From contig NZ_CP031555.1 of assembly GCF_003403095.1 (NCBI RefSeq), forward strand, positions 2,026,001-2,090,000: 64,000 nt of DNA, read 5' to 3'. Position numbers and translations under genes: made by a program. Positions 51,737-59,751 of this stretch are shown here, one piece after another (the stretch's first letter is position 1; the number at the start of each line of letters is the position of its first letter). Source of the stretch: Thalassospira indica (GTDB lineage Bacteria; Pseudomonadota; Alphaproteobacteria; Rhodospirillales; Thalassospiraceae). Under the pieces are notes generated by a model. The model made no database searches. It was not told the origin of the DNA and saw nothing but the letters and a program-made list of their open reading frames with translations.

Positions 51737-54700
51737 TTATTCCGCCGCCTTGAGATGTTCGGGCGGGTTGCGGAACTGTTCAAGCAGTTCGGCTTCGCGC
51801 ACCTTGACCTTGGCGATGTGGTCTTCCTTGATGTGGCCGTAACCACGGATGTGTTCGGGCAGGGCCAGCAACGCCTTGGCGATGCGGACATTTTCGTGGC
51901 TAAGGCCATCAAGGACTTCGGTTACCAGTTTTTCGTAATCGGTGATCAACTGGCGTTCGATCTTGCGTTCCGGGTTGCGGCCAAACGGATCAAGTTTGGT
52001 GCCGCGCAGGAACTTCAGTTTCGCCAGCATGCGGAACGCCGACATCATCCACGGACCGTAAACCGACTTTTGCGGCTTGCCACTTTCCGGATCGGCATTG
52101 GCAAGTGACGGCGGGGCAAGATGGAAGTTGATCTTGTAATCCCCCGTAAAGGTCTGGGTGACCTTTTTAAGGAACGCCGGATCAGTGTAAAGACGGGCAA
52201 CCTCATACTCGTCCTTATAGGCCAGCAGTTTGAAGTAGTATTTTGCCACTGTCCGGGCCAGATCATCTTCGTCGCCAAGGCGTTTCTCGGCGGCTGCAAC
52301 CTTATCAACAAGGTCGGTGAAACGATCGGCATAGGCCACGTTCTGATAATCGGACAGGAACGCACGGCGTTTGGCGATGATATCGGAAAGCTCGGTCGCA
52401 ATCGGGTGGGCTTCGGCCTCGTTCGGGCCGACGATCCCGATCACGCGGTCGCGGTCATGGGCATACAGGCGGCCCCAATGGAAGGACTGCTTGTTCATGT
52501 CAATCGACACGCCATTAAGCTCAATCGCCTGCATAAGCGCCTCTTCACTGATCGGGATCAGGCCGCGCTGCCAGGCAACGCCCAGCATGAACAGGTTGGT
52601 CGCAATCGAATTGCCCATCAGGCGGGTCGCAATGTCACTGCCTTCGACGAAATGCACCGCATCAGCACCACAGGCATCATTGATGACCTTCATGTGCTCG
52701 TTGGTTTTAAGCTCAAAATCCGGGTTATGGGTAAAGGCACCGGTAACGGTTTCATGGGTGTTGATCACCGCCTGGGTAAAGTTCCGGCGCATTTTGGCAA
52801 GCCCTTCATAGCTTGCCGCAACCAGAAGGTCACAACCCAGAACCACATTGGCTTCACCGGCCGGAATGCGCGCAGCATGCAGCTTGTTTTGGTCATTGGC
52901 AAAGCGGATATGGCTGACAACCGCCCCGCCTTTTTGTGCCAAGCCCGCCATATCAAGACCAACAATGCCCTTGCCCTCGATGTGGGCGGCCATACCAAGC
53001 AACGCACCGATCGTGACAACACCGGTGCCACCAACACCCGTGACCAGAACCGACCAGGGTTCGTCAATTTCAGGCAGGGTCGGGCGCGGCAAGCTGGCAA
53101 AGACTGCGTCCGTACCTGTATCCCCCTTGGCGGCGGCATCGGGTTTGCGAAGTTCGCCGCCCTCGATGGTGACAAAGCTTGGGCAGAAGCCCTTAAGGCA
53201 GGAGAAATCCTTGTTGCACGCCGACTGGTCAATCGCGCGTTTGCGGCCAAACTCGGTCTCGACCGGCACAACGGCGAGGCAGTTGGATTGTTCGCCACAA
53301 TCACCGCAGCCTTCGCAGACCAGATCATTGATAAACACGCGCTTGGGCGGATCAACCATCAGTTTGCGTTTTCGACGACGGCGTTTTTCGGCCGCACAGG
53401 TCTGATCAAAGATCAGGATCGAAACGCCTTCGATTTCACGCAGTTCTTTCTGGGTGTCTTCCAGCGTATCGCGATGACGGATATCAACGCCTGGCGCAAA
53501 GTCCGCACCCATTGGATACTTTTCGGGCTCGTCTGACAGAACGATGATGCGTTTGGCACCTTCGTCAAACATCTGGCGCGTGATCTGCGGCACGGTCAGT
53601 GGCCCGTCAACCGGCTGTCCGCCAGTCATGGCGACTGCGTCGTTAAACAGGATTTTATAGGTGATGTTCACACCCGATGCGACCGCGGCCCGCACGGCAA
53701 GGGAGCCTGAATGGTAATAGGTGCCATCGCCCAGGTTCTGGAAGACGTGCTTGGTATGGGTGAACGGTGCCTGTCCGATCCATGTCGCACCTTCGCCGCC
53801 CATATGGGTAAAGGTTTCGGTGGATCGATCCATCCAGTTGACCATGTAATGGCACCCGATACCGGCCATCGCACGGCTGCCTTCGGGGACCTTGGTCGAA
53901 CTGTTATGCGGGCAACCCGGGCAGAACCACGGAATGCGTGCAACATCCGGGCGCGGTTCGGCAATTTCCTTTTCTTTTTCGGCAAGCCAGTCGATGCGTT
54001 CATGAATGGCCGGGCTGTCATAGAACCGCTTGATCCGTTCGGCCAGAACCACGGCAACTCGGGCCGGGGTCAGTTCGTCCATCGATGGCAGAATCCATTC
54101 GCCCTTTTCATCGAACTTGCCGATCACGGTCGGACGAACGTCTTCGCGCCAGTTATAAAGCTGTTCCTTGACCTGGTTTTCCATCACCGCGCGCTTTTCC
54201 TCGACGACGATGATTTCCTCAAGCCCCAGGGCGAATTCGCGGACATCCTCGCGGTTCAGCGGCCAGCTCATGCCGACCTTGAGCACGCGAATGCCGATCT
54301 TGGCGGCGTCTTCTTCGGAAATGCCAAGGTCATCGAATGCCTGCATGACATCAAGATAAGCCTTGCCGGTGGTGATGATACCAAGCCGCGCATTCGGGCT
54401 GTCGATCACGGTTTTATTCAGCTTGTTCGCCCGCGCATATGCCAGTGCGGCATAGAGCTTGTATTTCATCAGGCGATGTTCCTGCTCCTTGGGCGTGTCG
54501 GGCCAGCGGATATGCAGGCCGCCCTCGGGCATGGGGAAGTCGGTCGGGATGATGGGGGTAATGCGATCCGGGGCGACATCGGCCGCGGCCGAACTTTCCA
54601 CCGTTTCAGCAATGGTTTTCATCGCCACCCAGCAACCGGAATAGCGGCTCATTGCCCAGCCATGTAGGCCGTAATCCAGAATGTCCTGAACACCGGACGG

Positions 54701-55222
54701 GTTCAGAACCGGGATCTGCGCATCGATAAAGGCATATTCGGTCTGATGGGGCAGGGTAGATGATTTGCAACTGTGATCATCACCGGCCAGAACCAGAACA
54801 CCGCCATGCTTGGACGTGCCGGCATGGTTGGCGTGTTTGAAAACGTCACCGGACCGGTCAACGCCCGGGCCCTTGCCATACCACATGCCAAAGACGCCAT
54901 CATATTTGGCATCCTTGTACATATTAACCTGCTGACTGCCCCAAACGACGGTGGCGGCAAGGTCTTCGTTCACACCCGGTTGAAACTCGATCTGCTGTTT
55001 GGTCAGGAATTTTTGGGCGCGCCAAAGTTGCTGATCAAGTCCACCAAGCGGCGATCCGCGATAACCCGAAATGCACCCGGCGGTATTAAGCCCTGCGCGC
55101 GCATCAAGCTGGCGCTGCATCAGAGGCAAACGGACCAGTGCCTGGATACCTGTAAGGTAAACCCGGCCTTCCTCAAGCGTGTATTTGTCGTCGAGTTGGA
55201 CTGCCGCCAATTGTTGTGCCAT
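51737..55222 (-). CDS. Fused indolepyruvate ferredoxin oxidoreductase (IorA-IorB type)
   Basis: 1161-aa single-chain 2-oxoacid:ferredoxin oxidoreductase that decarboxylates aryl- or branched-chain pyruvates to acyl-CoA. The N-terminal half is the pyrimidine-binding region, and the TPP site is in GIGCHYMVNWMDRSTETFTH. The central 4Fe-4S motif is CEGCGDCGEQSNCLAV with NKDFSCLKGFCPSF. The C-terminal gamma domain starts VLVTGVGGTGVVTIGALLGM. ATG at 55222 has GGGAGA seven bases upstream. Repeated TGACCTT half-sites lie upstream and may bind its regulator. Confidence 0.94.
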   Translation of the reverse strand: MAQQLAAVQLDDKYTLEEGRVYLTGIQALVRLPLMQRQLDARAGLNTAGCISGYRGSPLGGLDQQLWRAQKFLTKQQIEFQPGVNEDLAATVVWGSQQVNMYKDAKYDGVFGMWYGKGPGVDRSGDVFKHANHAGTSKHGGVLVLAGDDHSCKSSTLPHQTEYAFIDAQIPVLNPSGVQDILDYGLHGWAMSRYSGCWVAMKTIAETVESSAAADVAPDRITPIIPTDFPMPEGGLHIRWPDTPKEQEHRLMKYKLYAALAYARANKLNKTVIDSPNARLGIITTGKAYLDVMQAFDDLGISEEDAAKIGIRVLKVGMSWPLNREDVREFALGLEEIIVVEEKRAVMENQVKEQLYNWREDVRPTVIGKFDEKGEWILPSMDELTPARVAVVLAERIKRFYDSPAIHERIDWLAEKEKEIAEPRPDVARIPWFCPGCPHNSSTKVPEGSRAMAGIGCHYMVNWMDRSTETFTHMGGEGATWIGQAPFTHTKHVFQNLGDGTYYHSGSLAVRAAVASGVNITYKILFNDAVAMTGGQPVDGPLTVPQITRQMFDEGAKRIIVLSDEPEKYPMGADFAPGVDIRHRDTLEDTQKELREIEGVSILIFDQTCAAEKRRRRKRKLMVDPPKRVFINDLVCEGCGDCGEQSNCLAVVPVETEFGRKRAIDQSACNKDFSCLKGFCPSFVTIEGGELRKPDAAAKGDTGTDAVFASLPRPTLPEIDEPWSVLVTGVGGTGVVTIGALLGMAAHIEGKGIVGLDMAGLAQKGGAVVSHIRFANDQNKLHAARIPAGEANVVLGCDLLVAASYEGLAKMRRNFTQAVINTHETVTGAFTHNPDFELKTNEHMKVINDACGADAVHFVEGSDIATRLMGNSIATNLFMLGVAWQRGLIPISEEALMQAIELNGVSIDMNKQSFHWGRLYAHDRDRVIGIVGPNEAEAHPIATELSDIIAKRRAFLSDYQNVAYADRFTDLVDKVAAAEKRLGDEDDLARTVAKYYFKLLAYKDEYEVARLYTDPAFLKKVTQTFTGDYKINFHLAPPSLANADPESGKPQKSVYGPWMMSAFRMLAKLKFLRGTKLDPFGRNPERKIERQLITDYEKLVTEVLDGLSHENVRIAKALLALPEHIRGYGHIKEDHIAKVKVREAELLEQFRNPPEHLKAAE

Positions 55223-55614
55223 GACCGGTCTCCCTGGGATCTCTCTGATATGCGGGGTCATTTCGGGCCCAATGCACTGCTTTTATTGATATGGGTGTTT
55301 GTGCAGTGTTTCGGTATGACCTTTAATTTATCTGTCAGGTCTGGTGTGCGGGACCTGTGCCTGACCTTGAAATGGTAATAAAGACTGACCTTTTTTCAAA
55401 GCGAAGTCGCATCGCACTATGCAAAACGCCTGATTGCATCTGTTGACGTAAGGTCAACTTATTATTTACTTATTCCGGTACCAATTTGCGCGCAATAAAA
55501 TTGCGGCGCTGTTGCGCTGCGAAATTGCGAATAGGGCCGAGTCTGTGCTCGGCGGTGAAAATCTGGCGTGTTAAGTTTAGTCGGGTTTCGGGTGCGCACA
55601 GCAAGGAGCGTGAA
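55223..55614. promoter_or_regulatory. 392-bp divergent promoter region with repeated TGACCTT half-sites
   Basis: TGACCTT occurs at 55317, 55362 and 55386, and its inverse AGGTCA at 55451 inside the perfect repeat GTTGAC-GTAAG-GTCAAC (55442-55458). An Lrp-like or other dimeric regulator of the oxidoreductase gene could bind here. No gene was seen in the region. Confidence 0.45.
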
Positions 55615-56061
55615 ATGGAACAGCGTGTTTCGCTGATTACTCTGGGTGTTGCGGATCTGGATCGATCGCGGCGTTTTTACGAAGGTGGCCTTGGTTGGCA
55701 GATGACCGAAATGGTTGAAGGGCAAGTAGTGTTTTACCAGCTGTCCAATGGTTTGGCCCTTGGTCTGTTCGGGCGCGAAGCGCTTAAGGAAGACGGGCAG
55801 TTTGATGACGACACAGGTGCCAGTTTTGCCGGGCTGACGCTGGCTTATAACGCGCGCAGCGAAGAAGAAGTCGATCAGGTTATGGCAGAGGCTGAGAAGG
55901 CCGGGGCCAAAATCCAGAAGCCTGCCGAAAAGGTCTTTTGGGGTGGGTATTCCGGTTATTTTCGTGATCCGGATGGCCATGCGTGGGAAGTGGCGTTTAA
56001 TCCGTTCTGGGAAATTGATGACAAGGGCAATCTGCACATCCCGTCACAGAAAACCGAGTAG
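55615..56061 (+). CDS. VOC-family protein
   Basis: 148-aa glyoxalase-fold protein beginning VSLITLGVADLDRSRRFYEG and closing GYFRDPDGHAWEVAFNPFW, the usual family pattern with paired repeats. The metal residues of glyoxalase I are not all evident. AGGAG precedes the ATG at 55615 by seven bases; a longer frame to 55486 lacks this. It is divergent from the ferredoxin oxidoreductase gene and not clearly related to it. Confidence 0.87.
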   Translation: MEQRVSLITLGVADLDRSRRFYEGGLGWQMTEMVEGQVVFYQLSNGLALGLFGREALKEDGQFDDDTGASFAGLTLAYNARSEEEVDQVMAEAEKAGAKIQKPAEKVFWGGYSGYFRDPDGHAWEVAFNPFWEIDDKGNLHIPSQKTE

Positions 56062-56107
56062 GGCGCGTCCATCGCGCCATCACGGCATCGCTGCATACTT
56101 ACACAGC

Positions 56108-56133
56108 ACGGGCAGCAATTTGCTGCCCGTTTT
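56108..56133 (+). terminator. Terminator after the VOC gene
   Basis: ACGGGCAGCAA-TT-TGCTGCCCGTTTT is a strong stem with four T, 47 bases past the stop codon. Confidence 0.85.
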
Positions 56134-56228
56134 CATAGATATTCCAAAGTACAGTTGCATCGGGGATAATTTGCTTTTACATCGAACGGGATGTAGTTTT
56201 AATCCACGCTTCCAAGGGGGATAAGGTT

Positions 56229-56882
56229 TTGAGTTGGATCGACCAGTTTCCGGGTCTGTCACGTTTGCCCGATGCCATCCGATCCTACCTTGTCGAAGAA
56301 AGCAAGATCGTCACCGTTCCGGCCAATACGGTCATTTTCGGACCGGGAAAATCGCCGGAGCACCTGCTGTTGCTACTTGATGGCACTGTGCGTGTGCAGC
56401 AGACATCCGATACCGGTCGTGAAATCGTTCTTTATCGGGTTCATGCGGGCGAAAGCTGCGTTCTGACCACGGCCTGCCTTCTGGCCTATGAGGATTACTC
56501 GGCCGAGGGGATTGCTGAAACCGAAACCCGTGCGGTGGCGATCCCGCGCAAGGTGTTTGACAAGCTTGTCTCGGACTCAATCGAGTTCCGCCAGTTCGTT
56601 TTTACCGCCTATTCAAAGCGCATCACCGACCTGTTCATGGTGATCGAGGAAATCGCGTTCCAGAAGCTTGATATCCGTCTGGCCCACAAGCTGATCGAAC
56701 TGGCCGGGGACAATGATACGGTGTCGGCAACCCATCAGAAACTGGCCGTCGAACTCGGTTCTGCCCGTGAAGTGATTTCGCGACAGCTTCAGGAATTCCA
56801 GCGTCGCGGCTGGATCGAACAATCACGCGGCACCATCCGGCTGATTGATCGCGCGGAATTGGAAAAACTGGCGCAGAGCTAG
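56229..56882 (+). CDS. Crp/Fnr-family regulator (TTG start)
   Basis: 217-aa regulator. An N-terminal cyclic-nucleotide-binding-like domain (VPANTVIFGPGKSPEHLLLL) and a helix-turn-helix (HQKLAVELGSAREVISRQLQ, then FQRRGWIEQSR) are visible. It lacks the N-terminal Cys cluster of Fnr. Only Cys77 and Cys83 (GESCVLTTAC) are found, close enough for a disulfide or persulfide bridge; that is a guess. It is immediately upstream of the persulfide dioxygenase/SQR operon and likely controls it. TTG at 56229 follows an AAGG-type site. Confidence 0.88.
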   Translation: MSWIDQFPGLSRLPDAIRSYLVEESKIVTVPANTVIFGPGKSPEHLLLLLDGTVRVQQTSDTGREIVLYRVHAGESCVLTTACLLAYEDYSAEGIAETETRAVAIPRKVFDKLVSDSIEFRQFVFTAYSKRITDLFMVIEEIAFQKLDIRLAHKLIELAGDNDTVSATHQKLAVELGSAREVISRQLQEFQRRGWIEQSRGTIRLIDRAELEKLAQS

Positions 56883-56922
56883 AATTTCAGCCGCAAGCCC
56901 GGCCACCCTACGACTCTAGAAT

Positions 56923-56990
56923 TATTAGGTGTTAATATTGCGATGTTTGGTGACTTCATCACTGAAGTGCACATCGCGAACTCCTAAAAT
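56923..56990. promoter_or_regulatory. Long interrupted palindrome before the sulfide operon
   Basis: ACTTCA-TCAC-TGAAGT (56953-56968) is the core. GCGATGT/ACATCGC (56940-56946, 56971-56977) and TTAGGTGTT/AACTCCTAA add further arms. It is 115-180 bases upstream of the persulfide dioxygenase start. It could be a regulator site or a transcript hairpin; there is no T tract. Confidence 0.5.
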
Positions 56991-57104
56991 AAAGACCATA
57001 GCCAGATGTTTTGTCCGCAAACAAGGCGGGCAAGGGACATCGCAAATCCATCCGGTGCGCGCCAGTCATAAGGCGGCACGGAGGCAGTTGTTTAGGAGGA
57101 CTCC

Positions 57105-57989
57105 ATGTCTGCATACCCGGTCAATATGTCCGTAAAACCCGAAGTTACGGCCTTTTTCGACGAAGACACCAACACGATCAGCTATGTGGTCAAGGACCCG
57201 GAAAGCAACGCCTGTGCGGTTGTCGATTCCGTGATGGATATCGATTATGCAGCGGGTCGGATCACCTTTACCCACGCCGATAACATCATTGCCTTTATCA
57301 AGGATAACGGCCTGAAACTGGAATGGATCATCGAGACCCATGTCCATGCCGACCACTTGTCGGCAGCACCCTATATTCAGCAAAAGCTCGGCGGCAAGCT
57401 TGGCATCGGCAGCAAGATTACCGTTGTGCAGGACACGTTTGGCAAGGTGTTTAACGAAGGCACCGAATTCCAGCGCGATGGCAGCCAGTTTGATCGCCTG
57501 TTTGAAGATGGCGATACCTATCAGGTTGGCTCCATGACCTGCTTTGCCATCTATACCCCGGGCCACACCCCGGCCTGCATGGTGCATGTCATGGGCGATG
57601 CCGCCTTTGTCGGCGATACCCTGTTCATGCCTGATGGCGGATCGGCCCGTGCCGACTTCCCGGGCGGTGATGCCGGGACGCTTTATGACAGCATTCAGAA
57701 GCTTCTGGCCCTGCCGGACGATATGCGTCTGTTCATGTGCCACGACTACGGCCCCAACGGTCGCGAGATCAAGTGGGAGACCACCGTCGGCGAAGAGAAA
57801 AAACACAACATCCACGTTGGTGAAGGCAAGACCCGCGAAGACTTCATCAAGTTCCGCACCGAGCGTGATGCCCAGCTTGATATGCCGCGTCTGATCATCC
57901 CGTCGCTTCAGGTCAATATGCGCGCCGGTCAGGTGCCGACGGATAGCAGCGGCAAAAAAATGCTGAAAGTCCCGGTAAACGGGCTCTGA
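57105..57989 (+). CDS. blh: Persulfide dioxygenase (Blh/ETHE1-type metallo-beta-lactamase fold)
   Basis: 294-aa MBL-fold protein. HVHADH is at residues 79-84, and TPGHTPACMV, GDTLFMPDGGSARADFPGGD and MCHDYGPNG are typical of persulfide dioxygenases. It oxidises glutathione persulfide to sulfite and glutathione with O2 on a mononuclear iron. It is followed at 24 bases by a sulfurtransferase-SQR fusion that makes the persulfide. TTAGGAGGA is a very strong ribosome site before the ATG. Confidence 0.92.
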   Translation: MSAYPVNMSVKPEVTAFFDEDTNTISYVVKDPESNACAVVDSVMDIDYAAGRITFTHADNIIAFIKDNGLKLEWIIETHVHADHLSAAPYIQQKLGGKLGIGSKITVVQDTFGKVFNEGTEFQRDGSQFDRLFEDGDTYQVGSMTCFAIYTPGHTPACMVHVMGDAAFVGDTLFMPDGGSARADFPGGDAGTLYDSIQKLLALPDDMRLFMCHDYGPNGREIKWETTVGEEKKHNIHVGEGKTREDFIKFRTERDAQLDMPRLIIPSLQVNMRAGQVPTDSSGKKMLKVPVNGL

Positions 57990-58013
57990 TCAACACTCAG
58001 GTGAGGAAAAGCC

Positions 58014-59687
58014 ATGGAAATCAAAACAATAAGCAACGGGTTCTCAGTCAGTCCGCAGATCGTTGCAGACGATATCAAGGAAATCGCCAAGCGCGGCTTC
58101 CGGTCCATCGTCTGTAACCGGCCGGACGGCGAGGGCGCCGATCAGCCAACCTTTGAAGAGATTTCAAACGCGGCCAAGGAAGCCGGGCTTGAGGTTCGCT
58201 ATCAGCCGATTGTTTCGGGCAAGGTCAGCGATGATGACGCCCGCGACTTTGGTCGCCTTTATGATGAATTGCCCAAGCCGGTCTTTGCCTATTGCCGCAC
58301 CGGCACCCGTTCAACGACACTTTGGTCGCTGAGCCAGGCTGCGCATCTTGATACCAGCGAAATCCTTCGCGCCACCAAGGCGGCCGGTTACGACATGGGC
58401 GGGGTTGTTCGCCGGATTGTCAATGGCGGTAAAACGCCGACCGATCAGGGCGATGCAAAATATGACGTCGTGATCATCGGTGGCGGTGCTGCCGGTATTT
58501 CTGTGGCATCCAGCTTGATCGCGCGTCGTTCGGGGCTTGAGATCGCAGTAATCGACCCGGCCGATATCCACTATTACCAGCCGGGCTGGACCATGGTTGG
58601 TGGTGGCGTGTTTGAAGCCAGCACGACAGCCCAGACCATGGGATCGCTGATCCCCAAGGGCGTGCACTGGATCAAGGCGGCGGTGGCCGCGTTTGAGCCG
58701 CAAGACGATGCTGTCATCCTTGATGGCTGCCGGGTGGTCAAATATGACCGTCTGATCGTTTGTCCGGGACTGAAGCTTGACTGGAACCGGGTTGAAGGTC
58801 TGGTCGAGACGCTCGGTCGTAATGGTGTGACGTCGAACTATCGTTATGACCTTGCCCCTTACACGTGGGAACTGGTTTCCTCGATGCGTGAAGGCAAGGC
58901 GATCTTCACTCAGCCACCCATGCCGATCAAATGTGCCGGTGCGCCGCAAAAGGCGATGTACCTTTCGGCTGATCACTGGCATCGCACCGGTGTTCTGAAG
59001 AACATTGATATCGATTTCTGCAATGCCGGTGGGGTTCTGTTCGGGGTTAAGGACTATGTCCCGGCGCTTGAAAGCTATGTGAAGAAATACGATGCACATC
59101 TCGATTTCTTCCACAATCTGGTGGCGATTGACGGGCAGGCGAAAAAGGCCTGGTTCGATGTGGCCAAACCCGACACCAAGGTCGAACGCGTTGAGAAGTC
59201 CTTTGACATGATCCATGTCTGCCCGCCGCAGGTGGCACCGGACTTCATTCGCGTTTCGCCGCTGGCAGATGCTGCTGGCTGGGTGGATGTCGATCAGGCG
59301 ACCCTTCGCCACAAGTCATTTACAAACATCTGGTCGCTGGGTGATGTGATGAATGCGCCCAATGCCAAAACGGCTGCTGCGGCCCGCAAACAGGCCCCGG
59401 TTGTTGCCGAAAACGTGGTTGCCGATATCGATGGCAAATCCCCAGTCGCGCAGTATGACGGTTATGGGTCCTGCCCGCTCACCGTGGAACGTGGCCGCAT
59501 CGTTCTGGCTGAATTCGGGTATGGCGGGACACTTTTGCCGTCCTTCCCGAAGTGGCTGATTGATGGCACCAAACCTTCGCACCTTGCCTGGTTGCTTAAG
59601 GAAAAGCTGCTGCCGCCGATCTATTGGAAGGCAATGCTGCGCGGCAAGGAATGGCTGGCCAAGCCTGAAAAAGTTACCGGCACCTAA
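58014..59687 (+). CDS. Fused DUF442-type sulfurtransferase and sulfide:quinone oxidoreductase
   Basis: 557-aa two-domain protein. Residues 1-140 are the phosphatase-like DUF442 domain with the catalytic loop YCRTGTRS and Cys94. Residues 150-557 are an SQR-type flavoprotein: FAD motif VIIGGGAAGISV (153-164), the type II SQR signature KCAGAPQKAMYL, and the closing NIWSLGDVMNAPNAKTAAAA. It would oxidise sulfide to persulfide and pass electrons to quinone, with the first domain moving sulfane sulfur to a thiol. The combination is known in proteobacteria. It follows the persulfide dioxygenase gene closely. Confidence 0.92.
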   Translation: MEIKTISNGFSVSPQIVADDIKEIAKRGFRSIVCNRPDGEGADQPTFEEISNAAKEAGLEVRYQPIVSGKVSDDDARDFGRLYDELPKPVFAYCRTGTRSTTLWSLSQAAHLDTSEILRATKAAGYDMGGVVRRIVNGGKTPTDQGDAKYDVVIIGGGAAGISVASSLIARRSGLEIAVIDPADIHYYQPGWTMVGGGVFEASTTAQTMGSLIPKGVHWIKAAVAAFEPQDDAVILDGCRVVKYDRLIVCPGLKLDWNRVEGLVETLGRNGVTSNYRYDLAPYTWELVSSMREGKAIFTQPPMPIKCAGAPQKAMYLSADHWHRTGVLKNIDIDFCNAGGVLFGVKDYVPALESYVKKYDAHLDFFHNLVAIDGQAKKAWFDVAKPDTKVERVEKSFDMIHVCPPQVAPDFIRVSPLADAAGWVDVDQATLRHKSFTNIWSLGDVMNAPNAKTAAAARKQAPVVAENVVADIDGKSPVAQYDGYGSCPLTVERGRIVLAEFGYGGTLLPSFPKWLIDGTKPSHLAWLLKEKLLPPIYWKAMLRGKEWLAKPEKVTGT

Positions 59688-59698
59688 AACCCCTTCGT

Positions 59699-59724
59699 CC
59701 AAGGCAGCGATCATGCTGCCTTGG
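59699..59724 (+). promoter_or_regulatory. Stem-loop between SQR and SulP genes
   Basis: CCAAGGCAGC-GATCAT-GCTGCCTTGG is a perfect 10-bp stem 12 bases past the SQR stop codon and 28 bases before the SulP start. It lacks a T tract and may be an RNA-processing or protective element. Confidence 0.5.
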
Positions 59725-59751
59725 ATCAACCTTGATCTAAGAGATCGATCA

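Noticed and set aside
52121..53536. 471-codon frame antisense to the ferredoxin oxidoreductase
   Set aside because: The opposite strand encodes all expected FeS and TPP motifs; this frame shows none.
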